A DNA stretch of 64,000 nucleotides from contig JAOACR010000020.1 in assembly GCA_026417735.1 (NCBI GenBank), forward strand, positions 124,001 to 188,000, in the 5' to 3' direction. Shown here piece after piece: positions 1 through 7,896 of the stretch; position 1 is the first letter of the stretch; every line of letters starts with the position of its first letter. The notes under the pieces are model-generated. The model did not search any database and was not told the origin of the DNA. It saw only the letters and a program-made list of their open reading frames with translations. This stretch comes from Kiritimatiellia bacterium. GTDB taxonomy: Bacteria; Verrucomicrobiota; Kiritimatiellia; PWTM01. The position numbers and the translations under genes are program-made.

Positions 1-36
1 GGTCCACAGTCACAAGGAGCCGGGCCTCGAGGTGCG

Positions 37-1482
37 ATGGCGGAACATTCGAATCCGCGAGTTGCCGTGACCCGCGGACGTTCCAGCACGGTACCGGCGG
101 TACTGCTGGCGACCGCTGCAGTATTCATCGTTGCTCGCGCCGGTGCGGCCGATGTGGTTGATCCGCTCCTGGTGCGGGTTGAGGCGAAGCGCCGGACGAC
201 CGACTCCGCATGGCAATGGATGGAAACGCGCTCGCTCGCCAGCGTCGAGGACATCGGCGAGCTTCGCGCGCCACCTCAAAACCGCTGGGGCGGCCGAGCC
301 GACCGCGTGATCGCGCCACCGGGCCGCTTCCGCGTACTCCGCGACGGCCGCCGCTGGATCTTTGCCGACCCGGACGGCTGCGAATGGTTCAGTATCGGAA
401 TCTGCAGCGTCTCCACGGGGCGCTCCCCGCGCAGCCAGGAGGCGCTCCGGCAACGGTTTGGTTCCATCGAGCGGTGGGCGGAGGAGGTCACCGATCTGCT
501 CTGGCGACACGGCTTCAATACGCTGGCCTGCTGGTCCGACTGGTCGCGTCTGCGGCAGGTCCGCCGCCCCATGCCCTACACCACGCAGTTGAACCTGATG
601 GGCTCGTTCGGCCGACGGTATCACGGCGCCTGGCAGGTGTCCGGACATCTCGCGTACAGCAACAACTGCATCCCGGTCTTCGATCCCCGCTTTGCCGAGT
701 TTGCGCGAATGCTCGCCGCGGAAATCCTCGCGCCGATCCGCGACGACCCGCTGTGCGTGGGGCACTTCTCCGACAACGAGCTACCGTTTCCCGAGGACGC
801 GCTGGAGCGTCACCTCGCGTTGCCAGCCGGTACCGCCGGACGGGAGGAAGCGGTTCGATGGCTGCGCGCGCGGCGGCCCAACAGCCCCGCCGAACAACCA
901 ACGACGGCGGACCGCGCCGCCTTCCTCGAACATCTCGCGGAAACCTACTTCCGGTTGTGCGCGGAGGCGATCCGCGCCGCCGCCCCTCGCCACCTCTATC
1001 TCGGCGCCCGATTCCATGGCGCCGACCTGCGCCGACCCGAACTATTCCGCGCCGCCGGGCGCCATGTGGACGTGATCTCCGTGAACTGGTACGGCGTCTG
1101 GACACCAGAGGCGGCGCGCATCGCCGAGTGGGCCACCGCCGCCCAGCGTCCGGTGATGATCACGGAATGGTACGCAAAGGGAATGGACTCCGGCCTCGAC
1201 AACGTGAGCGGCGCCGGCTGGACCGTCAAAACTCAGCGCGATCGCGGTCTGTTCTATCAAAACTTCACCCTCGCATTGCTCCGCTCGCCCGACTGCGTGG
1301 GCTGGCACTGGTTCAAGTACATGGACAACGACCCCGCGGATACCCGGGCGGACCCTTCCAACCGGGATTCGAACAAAGGGATTGTCAGTGCGACCTATCA
1401 GCCCTGGACGGAGCTGCTGGTTCGAATGCGTGCGCTGAACGAGCTGGCGTATCCGCTCCGGGATCGTCTGGCACCGCGCTGA
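37..1482 (+). CDS. Secreted agarase-like glycoside hydrolase (clan GH-A type)
   Basis: A 481-residue protein with an N-terminal hydrophobic segment (about residues 20-38, VLLATAAVFIVARAGAA) that fits export. The body resembles beta-agarase-like TIM-barrel hydrolases: an N-terminal stretch with FADPDGCEWFSIGI (about residues 108-121), a putative acid/base glutamate in FSDNELPFPE (E248) and a putative nucleophile in MITEWYAKGMD (E377), on strands where clan GH-A places them. The loop WHWFKYMDNDP near the end fits the closing barrel strand. The family assignment is by motif memory, so the substrate (agar-type galactan or another polysaccharide) is inferred. It is the last gene before a 390-bp non-coding gap and stands alone in the window. 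Its promoter lies outside the window. Confidence 0.6.
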   Translation: MAEHSNPRVAVTRGRSSTVPAVLLATAAVFIVARAGAADVVDPLLVRVEAKRRTTDSAWQWMETRSLASVEDIGELRAPPQNRWGGRADRVIAPPGRFRVLRDGRRWIFADPDGCEWFSIGICSVSTGRSPRSQEALRQRFGSIERWAEEVTDLLWRHGFNTLACWSDWSRLRQVRRPMPYTTQLNLMGSFGRRYHGAWQVSGHLAYSNNCIPVFDPRFAEFARMLAAEILAPIRDDPLCVGHFSDNELPFPEDALERHLALPAGTAGREEAVRWLRARRPNSPAEQPTTADRAAFLEHLAETYFRLCAEAIRAAAPRHLYLGARFHGADLRRPELFRAAGRHVDVISVNWYGVWTPEAARIAEWATAAQRPVMITEWYAKGMDSGLDNVSGAGWTVKTQRDRGLFYQNFTLALLRSPDCVGWHWFKYMDNDPADTRADPSNRDSNKGIVSATYQPWTELLVRMRALNELAYPLRDRLAPR

Positions 1483-1510
1483 GGCGCCGAGGAAGATGAC
1501 CTGTTCCCCC

Positions 1511-1555
1511 TCCAAGGGTTGGAAGCCTCCGCGTCCGGACGATCCAACCATGGGA
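1511..1555. repeat. Pair of 13-bp palindromes, 32-bp spacing
   Basis: TCCAAGGGTTGGA at 1511-1523 is a perfect 5-3-5 inverted repeat. TCCAACCATGGGA at 1543-1555 is the same element with one mismatch in its right arm. Their starts are exactly 32 bp apart. The same arrangement, with the same 32-bp spacing, occurs at 56974-57018. Here it lies 29 bp after the stop codon of the agarase-like gene. Confidence 0.6.
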
Positions 1556-1837
1556 ACACTGCCGGTGCGTCCCGCGGGGCAAACTCTGCGCCGGAGCCAC
1601 GAACCCTCACTGTCTGCGACGAGCTGAAACAATGGGGGCGACGCCTCCCTGGGCGGGGTAGCGATGACGCCGCGCGGTTCCGGCGCGATCGCATCGTGGC
1701 CGGTTTCGGCGCGCGATTGAAGCCGGCCGCCGGCGCGCGGCAGCGGCGGACGATCACCCCTGCCCTCTCGGTCCTGCAGAGCGGGTTCCGTTGGCCCCGT
1801 CTCCGGCCGGCTGCCACCCCCCTCGCTGAGCCCCTCG

Positions 1838-1866
1838 TTGTCGGGTCGCGAACACGGCGGTACGAT
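1838..1866 (+). promoter_or_regulatory. Sigma70-like promoter of the glycosyltransferase operon
   Basis: TTGTCG (1838-1843), a 17-bp spacer and TACGAT (1861-1866). The GTG start codon begins 7 nt after the -10 box, the usual distance to +1, so the transcript is predicted to begin at the start codon (leaderless). This also decides between the GTG at 1873 and the longer open frame. Confidence 0.55.
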
Positions 1867-1872
1867 GAGCCT

Positions 1873-3162
1873 GTGAAAGTGGCGATCGTCACGGCGGGTT
1901 CGGGCGGCCGGTTCTACTGCCAGAACTGCCATCGCGACCTTGCGCTTGCACGCGCACTCCGCGCGGCCGGCGTGGACGTGGTGATTGTCCCGCTCTATTT
2001 TCCGATCAGTTTGGGATCTGGTGAGGTGGCCCGCAGCGCGCCCCTGCAGTTCGGGGCAATCCGCGTCGCAGTGGAGCAGTGGTTTCCCGGATTCGCGCGC
2101 CGATGGCCGCGCATCGCCCGCTGGCTCGATGCGCCGTGGGGACTGCGGCTGGCCGCCGCACATGCAGGGGCGGTGAATCCGCGCCGGCTCGGTCCGATGA
2201 CCCTCTCGATGCTGCGCGGTGAAAGCGGCCGCCAGGCTGCCGAGTTGGAACGGCTTGTCTCGTGGTTCCGGATGGATGGCCGCCCCGACGCGATCGTCCT
2301 TTCCAACGCGCTGCTGGTGGGTCTCGCACGCCGCCTCCGGAGCGAGACGGGCTCGCCAGTTCTCTGTCTGCTGCAAGATGAGGATGTCTGGCTCGATGCG
2401 ATCCCTTTCCCCAACCGTGACGCCGTGGAAGCGGAACTGCGCGAGCGCGCTTCCGCGGTTGACCGCTTCGTCGCCGTGACCCGCGCATTTGCGGACCGTT
2501 TTGCACCCCGGCTCGGCGTGCCTCGCGGAACGATCACTGTGATCGGCCCGCCGGTCGAGGCGCCCGCCGAGCCCGCGCCCGCCCCTGCCACACCCGCCAT
2601 CGGCTACCGGGCCCGCCTCTGCGCGTCGCTCGGTCTCGACGAGGTCATCCACGCGTGGCTCACCCTGCGCCGTTCACCCGAGTTCCGACGGTTGCGCCTC
2701 TACGCGGTCGGCGGTGCGCTGCGCTCGGATCAGGCCGCGTTGCGGCGCTGGCAACGGCGCCTGGCCGCCTCCGGCGACTTGGACGACGCGGTTTTTGAAA
2801 CCGTGCTCGACCCTGCGCGCGCGGACGAGTTCCACCGAAACATTTCGCTTCTGTCTGTCCCCTCCCGCACCGAGGACGGTGGCGGCCTGCAACTGCTCGA
2901 GGCGATCGCAGCGGGCGTGCCGGTGGTGCAGCCCGACCGCGGCGCGTTCGGCGAAATCGTTCGGACCACCGGCGGGGGATGGCTCTACGACGAGTCGGTG
3001 CCGGGAGCGCTCGCGCTGGCGCTCCGCCCACTGCTGGCCGATCCCTGCCGCCTCCGCGAACGCGGCGCCACTGGCCGCGCTGCGGTCATGCGAACATATT
3101 CCCCCACCGCAATCGCAGCGGCCTGGGTGGAACTGCTGAAAGAAGTCGGCGCCCGGCCATGA
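1873..3162 (+). CDS. Glycosyltransferase, GT4-like (GT-B fold)
   Basis: A 429-residue glycosyltransferase. The N-terminus KVAIVTAGSGG followed by FYCQNCHRDLALARALRAAG is the donor/acceptor-loop region seen in a group of GT4-like enzymes with a paired-cysteine motif. The C-terminal half carries the nucleotide-sugar binding signature SRTEDGGGLQLLEAIAAGVP (about residues 330-350), with two glutamates eight residues apart, and VVQPDRGAFGEIV after it. GTG at 1873 is chosen because the recognisable fold starts there and a promoter ends just upstream; there is no Shine-Dalgarno. Its stop overlaps the start of the ABC ATPase gene (ATGA at 3159-3162), so the three genes form one operon. Acceptor unknown; a cell-surface glycolipid or glycan is a reasonable inference from the exporter-like partners. 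Confidence 0.8.
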   Translation: MKVAIVTAGSGGRFYCQNCHRDLALARALRAAGVDVVIVPLYFPISLGSGEVARSAPLQFGAIRVAVEQWFPGFARRWPRIARWLDAPWGLRLAAAHAGAVNPRRLGPMTLSMLRGESGRQAAELERLVSWFRMDGRPDAIVLSNALLVGLARRLRSETGSPVLCLLQDEDVWLDAIPFPNRDAVEAELRERASAVDRFVAVTRAFADRFAPRLGVPRGTITVIGPPVEAPAEPAPAPATPAIGYRARLCASLGLDEVIHAWLTLRRSPEFRRLRLYAVGGALRSDQAALRRWQRRLAASGDLDDAVFETVLDPARADEFHRNISLLSVPSRTEDGGGLQLLEAIAAGVPVVQPDRGAFGEIVRTTGGGWLYDESVPGALALALRPLLADPCRLRERGATGRAAVMRTYSPTAIAAAWVELLKEVGARP

Positions 3163-3842
3163 CTCCCTTGCTCGAGTTCCGCGAGGTGTACAAATCATAT
3201 CCGGGACCGGACGGGGGGCCCCCCGTCGAGGTTCTCCGCGGTGTGGACTGGCGTCTGGAGGAGGGAGAGGCCGCGGTGATCGTCGGTCCCTCCGGCTCGG
3301 GCAAGAGCACGCTTCTCAATCTCGCCGGAGCTCTCGACATCCCCACCGCCGGCACGGTCCGGCTGCAAGGCACCGACCTGACCCGCGCCGACGACGCTAC
3401 GCTCGCCGCCGTGCGGCGGGAATGTGTCGGGTTTGTATTCCAGCAACACCTGTTGATGCCCCACTTGACGGTTCTGGAAAACGTGCTACTGCCGCTGCTC
3501 GCGGACCGGCGCGGCCCCGTGCCGGAGGAGTACGCGCGCGAGCTGCTCGATCGCGTCGGTTTGACACCGCGACTCCATCACCGTCCGGCACAACTCTCCG
3601 GCGGCGAACAGCAGCGCGTCGCGCTCGCCCGCGCACTCGTCCGCCGCCCGGCACTGCTGCTGGCAGACGAGCCGACCGGGTCCCTCGACCGCACCACTGC
3701 GGCGGCGGTCGCATCGCTTCTGATGGAGCTGCACACCTCGCTTCGCTTTGCGATGGTGGTCGTCACTCACTCCGCCGAGCTGGCTTCCCGCCTGCCCCGC
3801 CAGTGGACGCTCCACGACGGCCGGCTCCGTCCCCTCGCGTGA
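3159..3842 (+). CDS. ABC transporter ATP-binding protein, LolD/MacB type
   Basis: A 227-residue ATPase with Walker A GPSGSGKST (about residues 43-51), Q-loop FVFQQHLLMPHLTVLEN, signature LSGGEQQRVALARAL (about 146-160), Walker B LLLADEPTGSLD and H-loop VVTHS. The sequence after the Q-loop is typical of the LolD/FtsE/MacB branch, whose ATPases drive mechanotransmission through FtsX-family permeases rather than substrate transport across a channel. It starts at the ATG that overlaps the glycosyltransferase stop and ends in TGATG with the permease start, so translation of all three is probably coupled. LolD itself works with LolC/LolE in lipoprotein release; only one permease is encoded here, so the exact substrate is open. 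Confidence 0.9.
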   Translation: MTPLLEFREVYKSYPGPDGGPPVEVLRGVDWRLEEGEAAVIVGPSGSGKSTLLNLAGALDIPTAGTVRLQGTDLTRADDATLAAVRRECVGFVFQQHLLMPHLTVLENVLLPLLADRRGPVPEEYARELLDRVGLTPRLHHRPAQLSGGEQQRVALARALVRRPALLLADEPTGSLDRTTAAAVASLLMELHTSLRFAMVVVTHSAELASRLPRQWTLHDGRLRPLA

Positions 3843-6800
3843 TGACTCGCCGACAATGGCTGGTGCGCTCGGCGCGGTTCCATCTGCGCCGCCACCTCGG
3901 CACCCTGCTGGGCGGCAGCGTTGCCACAATGACCCTCACCGCGGCCGTGCTGGTCGGCGCTTCCGTGCGCAGCAGTCTGCAGCGCGCCGCCCGGCTGCGT
4001 CTCGGCGCCGCGGAATTCGCAGTCCAACTGGCCGCCCCGGCGCCGCTGCCGGCGGAGCTCCCCGACACAGAGGGAGGGCCCGCGGGCGCTCAGCTCAGCC
4101 GGGCTCTGCTCCTCGACGGGACCGCCACCGCGCCGGACCGCAAGCTGCGCGCAGACCACGTTCGGGTGGTCGGCGTCGACGAACGCTTTTTTGAACTGTT
4201 CACCGGCCGTCATGGCGCGGAAGCACCATCGGACGACGAGGCTTGGCCGTCGCGCGCTCTCGCAAACCGGCTGGAGCTGGGCGAAGGCGACGAGTTGATC
4301 CTTCGGGTGCCGGTGGTTTCCGCGCTCCCCCCCGATGTACCCCTTGGCGGCGCACCGACGGTGTGGTCCGCAAGGCGCATGAAGGTGGGACGCATCCTGC
4401 CCGATGATGCCGGCGGACGATTCGATCTGCGTCCCTCGTCCCTGCCACCTCTGAACTTGTTTGTGCGGCGCGACACACTTGCCGAACTGGCGGGGCGCCC
4501 GGGCACTGCAAACGTGCTGCTGTTGAAGCGCACGCAGCGAATGCGAACGGTGGACGACGTTCGCCGCGCGGTGGAGAGGGCCGCCGGGCCCGCGGGACGG
4601 AATCTCGCGTGTCGGGCGCTTCCTGGCGGCGGCGTGGAGGTGCGTTCCGCTAGCGTTTTCTTAGACGCGCTCACGCTCGCAGCGCTTACAAACGCGCTGC
4701 CCGGGGGCCGGCCACTGCTGACCTACCTCGTGAACGCATGGCGCACAGGCGACCGATCGGTGCCCTACTCCTTTGCGGCGGGCATCGCGAGCGAACCGGT
4801 TCCCGCCGATCTTGCCGCCGACGAAATCGTGCTGCACGCGGATCTCGCACACGACCTCGGCGTGCTCGCCGGCGGCTCCATCCGCGCAGAGTACTTCATC
4901 CTCGACGGCCGGCAGCAGCTCATCGAAACCCACACCGTGTTTCGCGTTCGCGCGGTGGTGACCCATCCGCGCGATCCCTCGCTGGTGCCCGAACTGCCCG
5001 GCGTTTCGACCGCGGCATCATGTCGCGACTGGAAAACGCCGTTCCCGTTGGACTTCTCGCGCATTCGCCCCGCGGACGAGGACGACTGGGCGCGCTGGCG
5101 CGGCGCGCCAAAGGCTTGGCTCCGGTACGAGACCGCCGCAGCGCTCTGGAGCAACCGGTTCGGCGTCGCGACCGCGCTCCGCTGGCCGGCGCCGGCTTCG
5201 CTCACCGACATCGAGCGTGCGGCGGCGCGGGTTCCGCTGGCGGCCGAGTTCACGGACCTGCGCGCCGCCGCACACCGCGCCGCGTCGGGCGGGCCGGACT
5301 TCACGCTGCTATTCCTCGGACTCGGCGGCTTCCTGCTCGCCTCCGCAGTGCTGCTGCAGGTGTGGATGTTTGCCGCGGCTCTGCACGGCCGTGTCGCCGA
5401 AATTCGGCTGCTGGCCGCTCTGGGATTTGGCCGGCGCGAGATCAGCCGGCTACTGCTGGGCGAGACCGCCGTGGTCGCGCTGCTGGCCGCCGCCCTTGGC
5501 ACGATTGTGGGCATTGGCCTCGCGTGGGCGCTGCTGGTCGGTCTGCAAACGATCTGGCGCGATGCGACCGGCGACGCGTCGCTGAGCCTCGCGTTGCCGC
5601 TCCTCGCGCTGGCGAACGGTACCGCCGCCGGCTGGTCGATCGCGATGCTCGCCGCCGCGCGCGTGGTACTGCACCACACCGCGATGCGGCCGCTCCAGGC
5701 GTCGCTGTGCGAGCAGCATTCGCGACGGCGCGTCTCGCCGAGCTGGCGCACGACACCGCGACGATGGGCGCCGCCCGCGATTGGGACGGCCCTCGCCTTC
5801 GCGCTCGCCGTGGTGGGTCAGCTCTCCGCCGACGAGCGCCCGCTTGCCCGGCTGGCCGCAGGCGCCGCCGTGCTCGCCACCATTACGCTCGCGCTGAGGT
5901 CATGGCTGGCCTCGGAATCGCCCGCCCGCCACCGATCGAACCCGGCCGCGTTCGGACCGCGCAGCTGGCGACGGCATCCCCTGCGCGCGCTTACCGCGAT
6001 CCTCGTGCCCGCCTGTGGCTGGTTCGTTGTCTTCGCGGTCGAAACCCATCGGCCCCGCACACCCAACACCGAGTCCCGCACCTCGCCCGCTGGGGGCTTC
6101 TGCGCGATCGCGGAACTGTCTCTCCCGCTTCCCGAAGACCCCCGTTCTCCTGAGGGCCGGCGCCGATGGCGTCTGGACAAGTGGCTGGACACCGCCGGCG
6201 TGCGCATCCTCCCTCTGCGCCGTGTCGAGGGTGCCCCCGCGGACTGCCGCAACATTCAGCGCGTGGATCGCCCGCCGCTGCTGGGCGTACCCGCAGAGCT
6301 GTTTGACGCACTCGGCGCCTTCCGCTGGCGGCGGCGCCCGGCCGGCGTACCCGCCCACCGCCCATGGTCCGCGCTGCTCGCCGCCTCTCCTCCCGACGAG
6401 ATTCCCGCGGTGTTGGATGCGTCCGTCGCCACGTGGGGACTCCGGCTGCGGATCGGCGACCGCCTCGCGCTCACCGACGAACGGGGCCGCACCCTATCGC
6501 TGCGCGTGGTCGGCCTTCTGGACGATACCATTTTTCAGGGATCCATTTTGATCGACGAACGCCGTCTGGTCGAACGCTTCCCCTCCGCCCCTCACCGCAT
6601 GCTGTTGATCGAGGCGCCCTCCGACCAGAGGGCTCGCCTGCGCGCGGAGCTCTCGGAACGCTTCGAAGATCTGGGTTTCACGTGGACCTCCACACGCGAC
6701 CGACTCGACACGTTGCTCGACGTGCAGCGCGCGTATCTCGACATCTTCCTCGCGTTCAGTGTCCTCGGCCTGGCGTTCGGTTCGCTCGGCTTCGGCGCAC

Positions 6801-7105
6801 TCGCATGGAGAACGCTGATCGAACGCCGTGGTGAACTGGCCATGCTGCTGGCGCTGGGGTGGACGCCGCAACAGCTGCGCCGACTCGCCGCGACCGAACA
6901 CTGGTTCCAGGCCTGGGCAGCGCTCGGCGCCGGCTTTCTGGCGGCGCTGGTGGCGTTTCCGCCGCGAACCGCCGCCTGGCTCGGTTGGCTGCGCGTCGGC
7001 GGCCTCGCGGCGCTCTCGCTGGCTGTAACCGCGGCAATCGCGGTATGCGTCGGCGTCTCACTTGCGCTACGCGGTCCGCTCATCTTGCACCTGCGCAAAG
7101 AATAA
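3842..7105 (+). CDS. Large FtsX-family ABC permease
   Basis: A 1,087-residue membrane protein. An N-terminal membrane segment (about residues 20-45, TLLGGSVATMTLTAAVLVGA) is followed by a roughly 430-residue extracytoplasmic region, a central block of membrane spans (about residues 485-600, then more up to about 725), a second extracytoplasmic region (about 730-950) and three C-terminal spans. This duplicated layout with about ten spans matches the YbbP-like/DUF214 branch of FtsX permeases rather than the four-span LolC/E type. The loop after span two (VAEIRLLAALGFGRREI) and the loop RGELAMLLALGWTPQQLRR are the coupling-helix positions that contact the ATPase. The start ATG at 3842 overlaps the ATPase stop as TGATG. 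The cargo is probably a lipid or lipoprotein-like envelope component, which is inference. Confidence 0.85.
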   Translation: MTRRQWLVRSARFHLRRHLGTLLGGSVATMTLTAAVLVGASVRSSLQRAARLRLGAAEFAVQLAAPAPLPAELPDTEGGPAGAQLSRALLLDGTATAPDRKLRADHVRVVGVDERFFELFTGRHGAEAPSDDEAWPSRALANRLELGEGDELILRVPVVSALPPDVPLGGAPTVWSARRMKVGRILPDDAGGRFDLRPSSLPPLNLFVRRDTLAELAGRPGTANVLLLKRTQRMRTVDDVRRAVERAAGPAGRNLACRALPGGGVEVRSASVFLDALTLAALTNALPGGRPLLTYLVNAWRTGDRSVPYSFAAGIASEPVPADLAADEIVLHADLAHDLGVLAGGSIRAEYFILDGRQQLIETHTVFRVRAVVTHPRDPSLVPELPGVSTAASCRDWKTPFPLDFSRIRPADEDDWARWRGAPKAWLRYETAAALWSNRFGVATALRWPAPASLTDIERAAARVPLAAEFTDLRAAAHRAASGGPDFTLLFLGLGGFLLASAVLLQVWMFAAALHGRVAEIRLLAALGFGRREISRLLLGETAVVALLAAALGTIVGIGLAWALLVGLQTIWRDATGDASLSLALPLLALANGTAAGWSIAMLAAARVVLHHTAMRPLQASLCEQHSRRRVSPSWRTTPRRWAPPAIGTALAFALAVVGQLSADERPLARLAAGAAVLATITLALRSWLASESPARHRSNPAAFGPRSWRRHPLRALTAILVPACGWFVVFAVETHRPRTPNTESRTSPAGGFCAIAELSLPLPEDPRSPEGRRRWRLDKWLDTAGVRILPLRRVEGAPADCRNIQRVDRPPLLGVPAELFDALGAFRWRRRPAGVPAHRPWSALLAASPPDEIPAVLDASVATWGLRLRIGDRLALTDERGRTLSLRVVGLLDDTIFQGSILIDERRLVERFPSAPHRMLLIEAPSDQRARLRAELSERFEDLGFTWTSTRDRLDTLLDVQRAYLDIFLAFSVLGLAFGSLGFGALAWRTLIERRGELAMLLALGWTPQQLRRLAATEHWFQAWAALGAGFLAALVAFPPRTAAWLGWLRVGGLAALSLAVTAAIAVCVGVSLALRGPLILHLRKE

Positions 7106-7182
7106 GGAGCTGAGCGCACGGTAGGCGCACCAACCTTTCTGGCATATGCAGCCGGGAAAGCAAATCGGCCGGAGGCTTGCGA

Positions 7183-7211
7183 TTGCAACCGCGCCCGCCT
7201 GATGGCATAGT
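7183..7211 (+). promoter_or_regulatory. Sigma70-like promoter of the pseudopilin gene
   Basis: TTGCAA (7183-7188), 17 bp, CATAGT (7206-7211), leaving a leader of about 35 nt before the ATG at 7253. A 7-bp inverted repeat (CGCCCGC at 7192-7198 and GCGGGCG at 7221-7227) flanks the -10 box and could also fold as part of a terminator for the permease gene ending at 7105. Confidence 0.4.
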
Positions 7212-7252
7212 GGCCCCAGCGGGCGGGTGCGCCATCTGCGGAGACCGCGGCG

Positions 7253-7813
7253 ATGAACTCACAGACCGATGCGGGAGGCGGCGCGAGGACGCGGTGCTCT
7301 TCCGCGTTTACGCTGATCGAGCTGCTGGTGGTCATCAGCATCATTGCAATTCTCGCGGCGCTGGTGTTCCCGATGCTGAACCGCGCACAGAAGGCGGCGG
7401 ACTTCCGGCGGGCGGAGATCGAGGTGCAAGCGCTCCACTCCGCGCTGAAAGCCTATCTCGAAGAGTATAGCAAGTGGCCGGTGCCGAATGCGCTGGAGGG
7501 CGATGTGAGCGTGCAAATGGTGAAGGTGCTCACCGCCCATCCCGACGAACGTGAGCGGAATCCCCGGGGTCGCGTCTTTCTCAAGATCAGCGGCATCGCC
7601 ACCAACAGCGCCGGCGCAATGGTGGACCCCTGGGGAAACCCCTACCGCTTCGCTCTGGACAGCGACATGAACCTGAGCATTAGCGACGCGCACGATCCGG
7701 ATGGCGTCTACAAAGCGCTGCCGGGGCAAAACGTCGCGGTCTGGTCCCGCGGTCCGAACGGAAAAAGCGATCCCAAGAACTCCGCCTCCTACGACGATAT
7801 CACCAGCTGGTAA
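7253..7813 (+). CDS. Type II secretion/type IV pilin-like protein (GspG-like)
   Basis: A 186-residue prepilin-like protein. An 18-residue leader with two arginines ends in SSA, followed by the methylation/assembly segment FTLIELLVVISIIAILAAL, with the essential glutamate at position +5 of the mature protein (E23). The residue before the predicted cleavage site is Ala, not the usual Gly; this substitution is common in pilin-like proteins of PVC bacteria. The C-terminal part (YLEEYSKWPVP, MVDPWGNPYRF, VWSRGPNGKSD) is the GspG signature of major pseudopilins, including the residues that bind Ca in GspG. No other secretion genes are adjacent, so it may be an isolated member of the H-X9-DG/pseudopilin expansions of this phylum or part of a scattered type II system. 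Confidence 0.8.
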   Translation: MNSQTDAGGGARTRCSSAFTLIELLVVISIIAILAALVFPMLNRAQKAADFRRAEIEVQALHSALKAYLEEYSKWPVPNALEGDVSVQMVKVLTAHPDERERNPRGRVFLKISGIATNSAGAMVDPWGNPYRFALDSDMNLSISDAHDPDGVYKALPGQNVAVWSRGPNGKSDPKNSASYDDITSW

Positions 7814-7857
7814 TGTCGATCCGCTGCGCACCGGCGGAATGGCGAGCGGCGAAGTCC

Positions 7858-7887
7858 TTGAGAACACGGTGAGCAGCGGAGTATACT
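7858..7887 (+). promoter_or_regulatory. Sigma70-like promoter of rnfB
   Basis: TTGAGA (7858-7863), 18 bp, TATACT (7882-7887). The rnfB ATG is 10 nt after the -10 box, so the leader would be only about 3 nt, and there is no Shine-Dalgarno. Translation is predicted to be leaderless or nearly so. Confidence 0.6.
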
Positions 7888-7896
7888 GTTGCGCCT

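Larger units (their letters stand above)
1483..1872. other. Intergenic stretch with palindrome pair and promoter
   Basis: This 390-bp gap can be read open in the frame of the next gene, but that reading is rich in Arg, Ala and Gly with no recognisable domain and would run through a good promoter at its 3' end. It holds two 13-bp palindromes close to its start (1511-1523 and 1543-1555) and a sigma70-like promoter at 1838-1866. I see no separate gene in it. Confidence 0.6.

Noticed and set aside
1519-1872. Upstream extension of the glycosyltransferase frame
   Set aside because: Lacks conserved sequence and would run through a promoter that ends 6 nt before GTG 1873.
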